NCBI GenBank assembly: GCA_021851895.1
Contig: JAJZQJ010000001.1
Coordinates: 1 to 60,922, forward strand
Source of the DNA: a bacterium
GTDB taxonomy: Bacteria > Patescibacteriota > Minisyncoccia > Phycocordibacterales > UBA6899
Direction of reading: 5' to 3'
Length of the DNA: 60,922 nt
Under the pieces are notes generated by a model, which saw only the letters and a list, made by a program, of their open reading frames with translations, did no database searches and was not told where the DNA came from. The position numbers and the translations under genes are program-made. Positions 25,712 to 34,749 of this stretch are shown one piece after another (positions within the stretch are counted from its first letter, which is position 1; every line of letters starts with the position of its first letter).

Positions 25712-27361
25712 TTAGTAAAGTTTCATTGCTCGACCTTTTCTCCTGTTTGGCATCTCGCTCGGCAGTTCTTTCAGTCCTTGCCATGCGAGCATTGCTGATA
25801 TAAGGGCATCGTCTTTCTGTCCGCTCTCTGCACCCATTCCGTATCTATTCGACTCGTTTGTGTGTACGAATGTCATCATTTGGCTTACGGTTGTCTGACT
25901 TGAGAGTCCGATGTCGTCATCTCGCAGTCCGGCCATGAAATCATCTACCATGAGAGGTTTTGTGGTCTGGCTTGTTTTCCATCCCAGCTCTCTGCGCTTG
26001 GTATTCGTCTGCTTATCGAACACTGTGCGCTGGTAGAGATTCGAGTATTCGCCTTTGAGTGCGTTGATTACCGCTAGACCGTGATTGTTTATTTCCACTA
26101 CTGCCAGTGCATCGTTGAAGAGTTCGGCCACCTGTTTGATTTTCTTGGCAAACAAGTCCGGCTGTATCTGTCCGATGTACGATCCCACCTCTCTGCCGGT
26201 CATCTTGTCGATAATCGTGATCGTTGAGTCGTCTTGTCCGATCCCTTCGCTTGGGTCTGCCCCCAAGCTGTAGAAGTGTCTCGGATTCGGTTCCTCGTAG
26301 ATCAGGATGTCGTCGAGCTTTCGTATCGGGCTTCGGGTGAATTTGCCTTGTGCCTCGATGTACTGCTTCGGGATGACTGACTTACTTGAGGCAACGAACG
26401 CTTCCTCGATCGTGGCTGGGTATTCCTGTTTGAACTTCTCTAGGTCTCCACCGGCTAGGTTCTGGATTGCCCAGCGTCGCCAGTTGAGCTGTTCTAGGGT
26501 CAGCTTTGCTGATGTCTTGATGCTCTTTTCGTATTCATCCAGTGTTTCGGAAAACTTTATCTTTTCTTTATCACTGGTGAATGCGAGGGAGTATTCGTCC
26601 ATCAGATGCCACGGCAGGAACACAAGCTCGAATTCGCTCTTACCGGCAAGTACGTCTTGCACGGTCTTGTAGAAGTATTCGCCGTCACCTCCGAATCCGT
26701 TGGCAGTGGACTCTAGGAACACGCTTGTGTTCGGTAGGTTTGGGATTGCTTGCAGTACCGAGAGCATCAGGTCTTTGGCATTTTTCCAGAACGCCACTTC
26801 CGATCCGTGAAAGTTGTGGAGGGTTAAACCTCTACCCACTTTCGCTTTCTCGGCAGTTGCGATAACCATTCGGCTTCGCAGTCCTGGGTCTTTTGCTCTC
26901 GATTTCTCCTCCGGATTCTCGAACACCATCTGCTTCTTGTTGTCGTACCGACGCATTGGCTTTGCCCATGTTGGTAGTAAGTCGTAAAAAAGCTTACTCA
27001 TGGCAAAGATTGCGTCTGTTGATTCGGGTTCGTGTGCGACTATAAGCGAGTTTGTGTTCTCGAATCTGGCAGTCCGTTCGAAGATCAGAGCTTCGCAGAG
27101 AGTAGAGACCCCCTCCTGTCTCGCTTTCAAGATGATCATTCTTATTGGCTTGCCTAGTTTCCGGAGTGCCGTGATCCTTTGGTAGATCATGGTCTGTGCG
27201 GTATTCAGGTGTAAAAGAACTGTTTGCTGATTCTTGGTTTTTATTGATAAGCAGTGCTCGATGAATTCTTGTGGTTCAGCATCACAAATCCTCATCGTTT
27301 CGATAAGGTCGTCAACCATCTGGAGGGGGCTTCTCTCTGGATTTGCGGAGGATTTGTTCAT
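25712..27361 (-). CDS. Terminase large subunit (549 aa)
   Basis: This is the DNA packaging motor. The ATPase domain has a deviant Walker A at about residues 78-87 (LKARQEGVST) and a Walker B-like segment (LHNFHGSEVAFW). The nuclease domain carries the acidic residues of the RNase H fold in LGADPSEGIGQDDSTITII and VVEINNHG. It overlaps the small subunit gene by 50 bp at its start and precedes the portal gene by 2 bp, the classical order. Confidence 0.88.
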   Translation of the reverse strand: MNKSSANPERSPLQMVDDLIETMRICDAEPQEFIEHCLSIKTKNQQTVLLHLNTAQTMIYQRITALRKLGKPIRMIILKARQEGVSTLCEALIFERTARFENTNSLIVAHEPESTDAIFAMSKLFYDLLPTWAKPMRRYDNKKQMVFENPEEKSRAKDPGLRSRMVIATAEKAKVGRGLTLHNFHGSEVAFWKNAKDLMLSVLQAIPNLPNTSVFLESTANGFGGDGEYFYKTVQDVLAGKSEFELVFLPWHLMDEYSLAFTSDKEKIKFSETLDEYEKSIKTSAKLTLEQLNWRRWAIQNLAGGDLEKFKQEYPATIEEAFVASSKSVIPKQYIEAQGKFTRSPIRKLDDILIYEEPNPRHFYSLGADPSEGIGQDDSTITIIDKMTGREVGSYIGQIQPDLFAKKIKQVAELFNDALAVVEINNHGLAVINALKGEYSNLYQRTVFDKQTNTKRRELGWKTSQTTKPLMVDDFMAGLRDDDIGLSSQTTVSQMMTFVHTNESNRYGMGAESGQKDDALISAMLAWQGLKELPSEMPNRRKGRAMKLY

Positions 27362-27734
27362 AGCTTAGGTCTGTTCCGAATAGACCTCGGTGTTCGACAG
27401 TCTCTTTCGGACTACCAAGCTCTCGGTCAAGGAGTTCTTTTGCGGCACGAAATTTGACGTTATCGTCTGCACTGGCCATAAGGGCAACGAGCATGGAAGC
27501 GGCTGTAGCAATGTTCTTTTTGATGATGTCTTGAGCTTCACGCTTTTTAAATTCGTTCTGCTCATCGCAGTATTTCTCGTACTGTACTTTGAGAGGGCCG
27601 GACGGCTTAAACCAGCCACGGATCGTTTCAACCGGTGTCTTAATAGCTTTTGAGATGGCGTCATAAGATTCGCCGTCGTATTTAAGGCGTATTGCGTCAT
27701 TACTCCTTTTGCTTTTAGGGTCAATTTTTGCCAT
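27312..27734 (-). CDS. Terminase small subunit-like protein (140 aa)
   Basis: The N-terminal HTH (about residues 12-45, YDGESYDAISKAIKTPVETIRGWF) would bind packaging sites on DNA. A helical oligomerisation region follows (SMLVALMASADDNVKFRAAKELLDRELG), a pattern shared with many small terminases. It sits directly before, and overlaps, the large subunit gene. Confidence 0.7.
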   Translation of the reverse strand: MAKIDPKSKRSNDAIRLKYDGESYDAISKAIKTPVETIRGWFKPSGPLKVQYEKYCDEQNEFKKREAQDIIKKNIATAASMLVALMASADDNVKFRAAKELLDRELGSPKETVEHRGLFGTDLSYEQILRKSREKPPPDG

Positions 27735-28530
27735 GTTTCGGTGACTTAAGGTCAGTTACGGTCAACAGGAATTCAGAGCAGATATGCTCTAACGCCTTGC
27801 TTTCGCTCACACCCTCGACCTTTGCCACGTGAGCGAGTGCTTCATCGATCACCGTCTTTTGCGGATTGGTAACGTTGAAGCTCAAAAGGGCGATCGTTTC
27901 TCTTTGGCCGTTTATGTCCTTGGTCGCCTTGGCGACTTTCACACCTTTGGTTTTGGCAAAGGCAGTGACGGCAGTAATAAAATCATCGGCCGCTTCTTTC
28001 GGGTCTTTGTCGACAATAAAATTCAGAGCGACAAAGTTCTCACGCTCGGCATTCTTGAGCTCGACCATTTTCTTTTTGATTTCGTCTTTCACGAGATCGA
28101 GTGCGTCTTTGACATTGATGTCCTCCTCGCCGAGATTGTTTGCAATCTCTTTTATCGAGTAGCCATTCTGTGTCAGCTCGTATGCGAGCTTACCGAGTTT
28201 GATCTGCTGGTTGGACCCGTGGATGTTGTCGGTCAAACCGTAGAGCTTGGCTTCGTCCTCGGTTTTGAATTCGTGGACGTTTGCTTCGATCTCCGTGTTG
28301 CCGAGTTCACCCAGCACTTTCCATGTGTGGTAACCGCCGACGATGACATAGCCGTCTTTCACTTTCATGTTCGGCCAGATTCCGACTTGGATCGGCTTCG
28401 TCTGTCCGAACTTCGTGATTGCTTTCTTGAGCGACGCAAATTGGCGTGCGTTCATCTCGTTTGGATTCCAAGAGTTCGGAACGCATTCCTTAATTTTCAC
28501 CGTCTTGATTTGTGCTGTTGGTTTTGTCAT
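27721..28530 (-). CDS. ParB-domain protein (269 aa)
   Basis: Residues ~8-110 are a ParB/Srx-type domain (VKIKECVPNSWNPNEM, FGQTKPIQVG, YVIVGGYHTWKVLGELG), followed by a helical part with a putative HTH (YSIKEIANNLGEEDINVKDAL) and a C-terminal extension. In phages such proteins often accompany DNA methyltransferases. ATG at 28530 overlaps the methylase stop by 4 bp. The target is unknown. Confidence 0.75.
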   Translation of the reverse strand: MTKPTAQIKTVKIKECVPNSWNPNEMNARQFASLKKAITKFGQTKPIQVGIWPNMKVKDGYVIVGGYHTWKVLGELGNTEIEANVHEFKTEDEAKLYGLTDNIHGSNQQIKLGKLAYELTQNGYSIKEIANNLGEEDINVKDALDLVKDEIKKKMVELKNAERENFVALNFIVDKDPKEAADDFITAVTAFAKTKGVKVAKATKDINGQRETIALLSFNVTNPQKTVIDEALAHVAKVEGVSESKALEHICSEFLLTVTDLKSPKHGKN

Positions 28531-29546
28531 ATGGTTACGATCATGTACTCGATGTTGTCGCTCTGCCCTCGACCTCCGGCATTCGACACCGACCACTTGT
28601 GATCGAGCATCTGCACTTCCGCTTTACGGTGCTTCTGCACCATAGCCAAAAGTTTGTCCGGCTTCACTCCCACGTCCTCTTTGTTTTGGCCGAGGGAGAT
28701 GATCCATTGCGGAATATGTTTTGCCGATTCGAACATCCGCTCTAGAAACTCATCGGCATCTTTGTTGGAGAAGGAGCTGGGTTTGTTGTCGAGCTTTTTG
28801 CCGGCGAGGATGTTGTCCAAGATCCCATACTCAACTTCGTAGGAAGAAGAGCCAGGATAAGGAGGATCAAAATAAGCAACGTCACCAGTAACTTTCTTGA
28901 GAAAGTCGAACACGTCTTTTTGGTGTACTTCATTGTCTTGATGGTTATCGAATACGCCATGATTAATTTCGTCTTTTAATTTTTCCAAAGTCATCATCGG
29001 GTTTTGGATCATGCGAAGATTTTTCGGTGCATGAGACTTGGACCGGAGTGGCCACTCCCATTTGCGAGCTTCGAGATCGAGTGTGTCTCTGGTGTGCGTG
29101 AATTTTCCGAATTGTCGGCAGGACAAAATAAACTTTATGAGAAGGTGCAGGAGGAGATGTCGCTTGGTCTCGTTCTCGACGGCTCGTGCATTCACGATTG
29201 CATTGTCGAGAAAGTCTGCGATCTTGCTGGTGAATACTTTCGGGCAGTAATTCTTGCGAATAAATCCGTCATGTTTTGCTTTGAGAAAGAGTCTCGCCAA
29301 GTCCTCGGTCTCTAGCTTCACGCTGTTGTTTGAGATAAGGGCTCGACCGATGATTACGGATCGGAATGCGATGTCGTTTGCAATAACTTTGTATCCTTTT
29401 GCTTTTGCGTAGAGACTGACTGATCCACCGCCAAGAAAAGCGTCTATAAAAACTCCTTCGGTCTTTTTGATCGGCTTAAAAATGTATTTGACGAGCTTTC
29501 GCTTGCCGCCGAAGTAACTTGGTAATGATTGAAATTTGGAAAACAT
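28527..29546 (-). CDS. DNA adenine methyltransferase, D12 class (339 aa)
   Basis: This enzyme methylates adenine N6. SAM motif I is in residues ~33-42 (VFIDAFLGGGSVSL), preceded by the family's N-terminal YFGGKRKLV, and the catalytic DPPY is in VAYFDPPYPGSSSY. It is longer than Dam because of extra C-terminal helices. It opens the leftward late operon. It may protect phage DNA or control packaging together with the ParB-domain protein. Confidence 0.88.
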   Translation of the reverse strand: MFSKFQSLPSYFGGKRKLVKYIFKPIKKTEGVFIDAFLGGGSVSLYAKAKGYKVIANDIAFRSVIIGRALISNNSVKLETEDLARLFLKAKHDGFIRKNYCPKVFTSKIADFLDNAIVNARAVENETKRHLLLHLLIKFILSCRQFGKFTHTRDTLDLEARKWEWPLRSKSHAPKNLRMIQNPMMTLEKLKDEINHGVFDNHQDNEVHQKDVFDFLKKVTGDVAYFDPPYPGSSSYEVEYGILDNILAGKKLDNKPSSFSNKDADEFLERMFESAKHIPQWIISLGQNKEDVGVKPDKLLAMVQKHRKAEVQMLDHKWSVSNAGGRGQSDNIEYMIVTI

Positions 29547-29558
29547 AAATATTATTTG

Positions 29559-29689
29559 TTCCAGCTCTCCGACACTCCTACATCCGCTGTGAAGTTTTTT
29601 TATTTACACCAAACCCGTGAGTCTGATGCAGTGTGAGGTCGATCACAGCTGGTGGATGTTCGATCCAAAGGAGTATCAGAGAGCTGGAA
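29559..29689 (-). promoter_or_regulatory. Long structured leader before the late operon
   Basis: Arms 29559-29579 and 29669-29689 are inverted repeats matching at 19 of 21 positions; inside them 29580-29592 pairs with 29643-29659 (ACATCC...CTGTGA with TCACAG...GGATGT). The structure ends 13 bp before the methylase start, so it would form the 5' leader of the leftward operon. A cis-acting RNA, a replication origin, or a packaging site are all possible. This is also the main content of the gene-free stretch 29547-29860. Confidence 0.5.
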
Positions 29690-29705
29690 ACAATCGGATA
29701 ACGAA

Positions 29706-29751
29706 AAGGGCTCGCGATCGTTCACCGTTTGGTGATTGATCGCGAGCCCTT
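29706..29751 (-). terminator. Long hairpin, terminator for the leftward small membrane gene
   Basis: AAGGGCTCGCGATC pairs perfectly with GATCGCGAGCCCTT, with an inner TTCACC/GGTGA stem. Read leftward it runs into TTTTCG. It would separate the 29861-30055 gene from the late operon. Confidence 0.6.
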
Positions 29752-29860
29752 AAACTCGGAATATCTTTCAGAATGCCCCGTGAGGCATATTTTATTCGAT
29801 TGTGAATTTATTATAGCACCGGTCGGAAAAGCTCTGCAAGAAGCTCACCTGTGCATAAAC

Positions 29861-30055
29861 CTAAATTCCGAATGGAAGGTTTGTAAGAAAGAAATCGCCT
29901 TGGGAGTTTTCTGACTCAGAAGGAGGTGGTGTGTTCTCAGCGTTTGAGAGATCTTCTCTCAGATGAGGAAAATAATATAAAACGAAAATTATGATGCCGA
30001 GGAGAACGACACCGCCCATTACTGCGAGTATGGTTTTCTGGCCTTTTTTATCCAT
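29861..30055 (-). CDS. Small single-pass membrane protein (64 aa)
   Basis: A short basic N-terminus (MDKKGQKT), one membrane helix (about residues 9-29, ILAVMGGVVLLGIIIFVLYYF) and an acidic Pro/Ser-rich tail. It starts divergently from the Fic gene. ATG at 30055 is preferred over the upstream TTG. It might be a superinfection-exclusion type protein; there is no direct evidence. Confidence 0.5.
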   Translation of the reverse strand: MDKKGQKTILAVMGGVVLLGIIIFVLYYFPHLREDLSNAENTPPPSESENSQGDFFLTNLPFGI

Positions 30056-30163
30056 GTGTTTCAATTATGCCACAAAACCTTGAATTTAGGGGCTTTTTGT
30101 CGCCCACAGGGATAGGACTTGCGTTTACTCATATAATCCCATATAATCACATACATAACGTAT

Positions 30164-31240
30164 ATGAGTAAAATTATGAACGACATCACTCAGAAGTTCG
30201 ACCACAGGATCAAAAGTCCTGAACCGCACATCGTCGCTCTCTTGGCAGAGATCGATGGTATTCGAGGTGAATTCAAGTCGGGTCTGCGAATGACTCCGCA
30301 AGCCATTACTAGCTTGAAGCAGTCGGTACTTATCACTTCTGCCGGTGCATCCACTCGTATCGAGGGTGCGAAGCTCACCGATGAAGAGGTTGAGAAGATC
30401 ATGCAGGGACTTTCAGTCTCAAAGTTTTCCGATCGAGACTCACAGGAGGTGCAGGGTTATCTTGAGGTGCTTCAGAATGTGTTCGACAGCTTTCAGACTC
30501 TACCGCTTCGAGAGAGCATCATCACTTCGCTCCACAATCAGCTTCTCAAATACTCAAACAAGGACGACACGCATCGAGGCGGCTACAAAAAGAAAGAGAA
30601 TACAGTCGGCGTACTTGGACCGGACGGCAACGTCGCACGAATAATGTTCGAGACGACACCGGCATATCTTACTGCAAAGGAAATGCAGGAGCTTGTGGAT
30701 TGGACAACGGATGCTTTTGAGAAGAACCGCTTCCATCCTTTGCTTCTCATCGCAAATTTCGTAGTCGAGTTTTTGAAAATCCACCCATTTGAAGACGGCA
30801 ATGGGCGTCTTTCCCGTGTCCTCACAAATCTTCTGCTACTCCGATCTGGCTATCAGTTCGTGCAGTATGTCTCGCACGAGCAAATCGTCGAGCGTCGCAA
30901 GGACGAATACTATCTGGCTCTCCGCAAGTCGCAGGAGACATTCAATACTGATCACGACACTATCGTGCCGTGGCTTAATTTCTTTTTGTCTGTCGTTAAG
31001 GAGCAAGCAACAAAAGCTCTCTCATACTTGCAGGAAGAAAAAGTCGAAGACACCCTCTCTCCTAAGCAGTACGAGGTATGGAAATATCTCTCATCTGTCG
31101 GTGAAGCCGCTCCGGGAGATATCGCTAAGGCTACCGGCGTTGTCGGAGTTACGGTCAGTCAGGCACTGGAACGATTGATCGAGCTCGGACTAGTCAAACG
31201 TGTCGGACGTGGTCGAGGGACCCGGTACGTAAAATTATAA
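30164..31240 (+). CDS. Fic family protein with C-terminal winged helix (358 aa)
   Basis: The Fic core motif HPFEDGNGRLSR is at about residues 206-217, complete with the catalytic His, the acidic residue and the GNGR anion-binding loop. An inhibitory SxxxEG motif (STRIEGAKL) sits N-terminal to it, as in self-inhibited class II Fic proteins. The last ~65 residues form a winged helix (LSSVGEAAPGDIAKATGVV). Such proteins transfer AMP to target proteins. It is the first gene of a rightward unit with a RadC-like gene and hsdR. Confidence 0.85.
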   Translation: MSKIMNDITQKFDHRIKSPEPHIVALLAEIDGIRGEFKSGLRMTPQAITSLKQSVLITSAGASTRIEGAKLTDEEVEKIMQGLSVSKFSDRDSQEVQGYLEVLQNVFDSFQTLPLRESIITSLHNQLLKYSNKDDTHRGGYKKKENTVGVLGPDGNVARIMFETTPAYLTAKEMQELVDWTTDAFEKNRFHPLLLIANFVVEFLKIHPFEDGNGRLSRVLTNLLLLRSGYQFVQYVSHEQIVERRKDEYYLALRKSQETFNTDHDTIVPWLNFFLSVVKEQATKALSYLQEEKVEDTLSPKQYEVWKYLSSVGEAAPGDIAKATGVVGVTVSQALERLIELGLVKRVGRGRGTRYVKL

Positions 31241-31265
31241 ATTAACCAAACTTTGGAAATCGCCT

Positions 31266-31766
31266 ATGAAAAACGTTGAACACAAAAATGATGACGGCAA
31301 ACGATACCTCAAGAAATATGAGATCGTTGAGACCGATGTGGAGCTTCCGATTCAGGGTCAGGTTCGTGATCCGGAAGACCTCTACCAATTCCTCAAAGAC
31401 TTGGAAGACGAGGCCGTTTCCAAAGTGATTGGAATCTATCTCGACGACAAAAACCTGTTCCTCGGGCATCAGGTCTTTCTTGGTTCCTCTCCCAAGAACT
31501 TCGACACCCAGATGCTTTGGCACTACTATTCTCTGTTTCTGGCCAAGAAATTCATGATCTTGATCAATCATCCTGGCTCGACTGATCCGACTCCAGATGA
31601 GACCGATAAAAAGCTTATGCGAGCCCTGCAAGCGGACTCGCAGGTTTTGTCGTTCAAGCCGTTCTTTGCGGATTTTATTATCGTTGCGAAGAAGTCGTAC
31701 TTCAGCATGGCAACGAATGACGGCACGGCATGCCACTGCGGGCATCAGGAATACATTCCACAGTAA
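31266..31766 (+). CDS. RadC/JAB-domain protein (166 aa)
   Basis: The C-terminal two thirds match the RadC-type JAB/MPN domain: VIGIYLDDKNLFLGHQVFLGS and then ILINHPGSTDPTPDETD, the zinc motif H-x-P-x-x-x...D with Asp as final ligand. Its leading His is in NHP rather than HNHP, so one His of the usual pair is missing. RadC-like proteins are common next to restriction systems and on mobile elements; activity is uncertain. It lies between the Fic gene and hsdR with short gaps. Confidence 0.75.
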   Translation: MKNVEHKNDDGKRYLKKYEIVETDVELPIQGQVRDPEDLYQFLKDLEDEAVSKVIGIYLDDKNLFLGHQVFLGSSPKNFDTQMLWHYYSLFLAKKFMILINHPGSTDPTPDETDKKLMRALQADSQVLSFKPFFADFIIVAKKSYFSMATNDGTACHCGHQEYIPQ

Positions 31767-31777
31767 AAGCTTCACTT

Positions 31778-34747
31778 ATGGCATTTAATGAGTTAAACAC
31801 AACCGAACACTATATTTTGAACGAGCTTACTGGTGCATCACCAGAAGTCCTTCAGGATCAGAACTACCGAGCACCGGAGAGTGCTTTTCAGGCTGGTACA
31901 GGATCATGGCAATACGTTCCGGCCGTACAGCTCAAACGTGACCCCTCAAATCCGGTAGTGGATTCTCTCATCATCGACGCACTGGTTCGCCTTAATTCGG
32001 ATATTGCGTCAGAGCCAAGCAAGGCAGAGGAAGTCCTGCACAAGCTACGTGCAATTTTCCTCTCTGTAGGAACTTCTGGATTAGTGCGAGCTAACGAAGA
32101 GCTTTCCGCATGGCTTCGTGGTGAGAAGAGTATGCCGTTCGGAGAGAACAACGAGCACGTCACCATCAACCTGATCGACTTTGAGAATCCGGAGAACAAT
32201 ACTTATATCGCCACCAATCAGTACACCGTGCAAGGCAGGGCTGAAAAGCGTCCCGATCTAGTTATGTTGGTCAACGGTTTTCCTCTTGTTGTCGGCGAGT
32301 TTAAGACACCAGTGCGGCCGGCAATTTCTTGGCTCGATGGTGCAATAGATATTCACGATGACTATGAAAACACCATCCCTCAGCTTTTCGTTCCGAACGT
32401 GTTTGTTTTTGCCACAGAGGGCAAGACGTTCCGCTATGGGTCAATTCGCATGCCACTCGAATTGTGGGGCCCTTGGCGTGATCCTATTGGCCGTACTGCA
32501 GGTCTATCTGAAATAAAACAGGCACTCGGCGTTCTTAAGCCGACGGTCGTTTTGGATATGCTCCAAAACTTTACGCTGTTTGCAACTGATAAGAGAAAAC
32601 AGCGAATGAAGATTATCGCTCGATACCAGCAATTGGAGGGAGCAAATATGATCGTAGAGCGCGTAAAGAACGGCTATCCGAAGAAAGGTCTTATTTGGCA
32701 TTTTCAGGGGTCTGGAAAGTCGCTCTTGATGGTCTTTGCGGCTCAAAAACTGCGACGTGATCAAGAGCTTAAAAGTCCGACCGTTCTTGTTGTTGTTGAT
32801 CGCATCGATCTTGATACTCAAATCTCTAGCACCTTCAATGCGACAGAAATTCCGAACGTGGTCTCTACCGACAAGCGATCCGATCTGCAGGAAATGTTGA
32901 GCAAGGACACGCGCAAAATTATCGTCACTACTATTTTTAAATTTGCCGAAGCACCGGGTGTCTTGAATGACCGAGAGAACATCATCGCCCTTGTCGACGA
33001 GGCGCACCGCACTCAAGAGGGTGATCTTGGTCGCAAGATGCGCGAAGCTCTGCCAAACGCCTTTCTCTTTGGTCTCACCGGTACGCCGATTAACCGAGCG
33101 GAGCGCAATACGTTCTGGGCGTTCGGCGCAGAGGAAGACGATCAGGGATACATGACTCGGTACACATTCCAAGATTCCATCCGAGACAAGGCGACCTTAC
33201 CTCTCCACTTCGAGCCGCGCTTGGTTGATGTTCACGTAGAGCGTGATCTTATCGACGCCGAGTTCGATCAAATGACCGACCATCTTTCAGAAGACGATCG
33301 TACCAATCTGGTTAAGGAAGCCGCAAAGATGTCTGCATTCCTAAAGTCTCCGGCTCGTGTCGAGATGATCGTCAAAGATATCGTGAAGCACTTCCAAGAG
33401 AAAGTTGACCCGCAGGGATTCAAGGCTCAAATCGTCACTCCCGATCGTTACGCTTGTGACCAATACAAAAAAGAGCTTGATAAAATATTATCTCCAGAGG
33501 CCAGCGCAGTTGTGATCTCTACCGGTGGTAAGGGAGAGGAAGACACCATGCTCAAAGAAAAATATGAGATGAGCAAGGCCGAACAGGAGAAACTTCTCGA
33601 TAACTTTAGGGACCCGGAACATCCGCTCAAATTCCTGATCGTGACAGCAAAACTTTTGACCGGCTTCGATGCACCGATTCTGCAGTGCATGTATCTCGAT
33701 AAGGCTCTGAAAGACCATAACCTCCTGCAAGCGATCTGTCGTACCAACCGCGTCTACAAAGACAAAGCATATGGATTGATCGTCGACTATTTCGGCGTAT
33801 TCGATAACGTGGTAAAGGCACTTGAATTCGACGATGCCAGCGTTCGCTACATCATCACAAACATCAATGAGCTTAAGGGTCAGTTGGAGGAAGCTATCAA
33901 TACTTGTCTTGATCATTTCCCCAGTATCGATCGCTCTCAAGGTGGTTATGAGGGTCTTTTGCTCGCACAGGACTGTTTGAACACGAACGAGAAGCGTGAT
34001 GCTTTTGCCTCTGACTATACCGTAGTGGGCAATATGTGGGAGGCGTTGTCTCCTGATCCGATTCTCAATAAGTTTCAGAAGGAGTATACGTGGCTCTCGC
34101 AGGTGTATGAGTCTATGCGGCCGCCATCCGGAGATACTGGACGCTTGCTCTGGCATGCACTGGGTGCTCAAACCATGAAGCTCATCCACGAGCATATTCA
34201 GGTCAAAGGAGTGAATACCAAACTTGAGGAGATCATTCTCGATGCGGAAGTCATCGAGGATATTATGCAGAGCGCGGATAAAAAGAAAGCAAAGCTTATC
34301 GAGGTGGAAATCACCAAGCGGTTGCTTCGACATAAAGGTGACCCGAAGTTCGTTGCTCTCGGCGAACGGCTTGAGGAGTTGAGGGATAAGGCAGAGCGAG
34401 GCCTTATTAACAGCGTAGAGTTTCTGAAAGATCTCATCCAGCTGGCTAAGGAAACCGTACAAGCTGAAAATGAGATCGATTCAAGCGCACAAAAAGCAGG
34501 AGCAAAGACAGCTCTTACCGAGCTATTCCTAGAATTAAAAACGGATCAGACACCGGCGATTGTGGAGCGCATCGTAAACGATATCGACGAGATCGTGAAA
34601 GTCGTTCGATTCCCTGGCTGGCAGAGTACTGCGGCCGGTGAGCGCGAAGTAAAGCAGGCTCTCCGCAAGACTCTCTACAAATACGCTTTGCACAAGGACA
34701 ATGCTTTGTTCGACAAAGCATACGAATACATCAGGCAGTACTACTAA
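31778..34747 (+). CDS. hsdR: Type I restriction enzyme, HsdR subunit (989 aa)
   Basis: This is the DNA translocase and endonuclease of a type I R-M system. The N-terminal nuclease has PDLVMLVNGFPLVVGEFK (PD-ExK, Lys ~175). The motor carries Walker A in FQGSGKSLLM (about residues 308-317), the DEAH box in LVDEAHRTQEGD (about 404-415) and FGLTGTPI. ATG at 31778 matches the family's N-terminus (MAFNELNTTEHYILNEL); an in-frame ATG at 31730 overlaps the RadC-like gene. It converges on hsdS. Confidence 0.93.
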   Translation: MAFNELNTTEHYILNELTGASPEVLQDQNYRAPESAFQAGTGSWQYVPAVQLKRDPSNPVVDSLIIDALVRLNSDIASEPSKAEEVLHKLRAIFLSVGTSGLVRANEELSAWLRGEKSMPFGENNEHVTINLIDFENPENNTYIATNQYTVQGRAEKRPDLVMLVNGFPLVVGEFKTPVRPAISWLDGAIDIHDDYENTIPQLFVPNVFVFATEGKTFRYGSIRMPLELWGPWRDPIGRTAGLSEIKQALGVLKPTVVLDMLQNFTLFATDKRKQRMKIIARYQQLEGANMIVERVKNGYPKKGLIWHFQGSGKSLLMVFAAQKLRRDQELKSPTVLVVVDRIDLDTQISSTFNATEIPNVVSTDKRSDLQEMLSKDTRKIIVTTIFKFAEAPGVLNDRENIIALVDEAHRTQEGDLGRKMREALPNAFLFGLTGTPINRAERNTFWAFGAEEDDQGYMTRYTFQDSIRDKATLPLHFEPRLVDVHVERDLIDAEFDQMTDHLSEDDRTNLVKEAAKMSAFLKSPARVEMIVKDIVKHFQEKVDPQGFKAQIVTPDRYACDQYKKELDKILSPEASAVVISTGGKGEEDTMLKEKYEMSKAEQEKLLDNFRDPEHPLKFLIVTAKLLTGFDAPILQCMYLDKALKDHNLLQAICRTNRVYKDKAYGLIVDYFGVFDNVVKALEFDDASVRYIITNINELKGQLEEAINTCLDHFPSIDRSQGGYEGLLLAQDCLNTNEKRDAFASDYTVVGNMWEALSPDPILNKFQKEYTWLSQVYESMRPPSGDTGRLLWHALGAQTMKLIHEHIQVKGVNTKLEEIILDAEVIEDIMQSADKKKAKLIEVEITKRLLRHKGDPKFVALGERLEELRDKAERGLINSVEFLKDLIQLAKETVQAENEIDSSAQKAGAKTALTELFLELKTDQTPAIVERIVNDIDEIVKVVRFPGWQSTAAGEREVKQALRKTLYKYALHKDNALFDKAYEYIRQYY

Positions 34748-34749
34748 AT

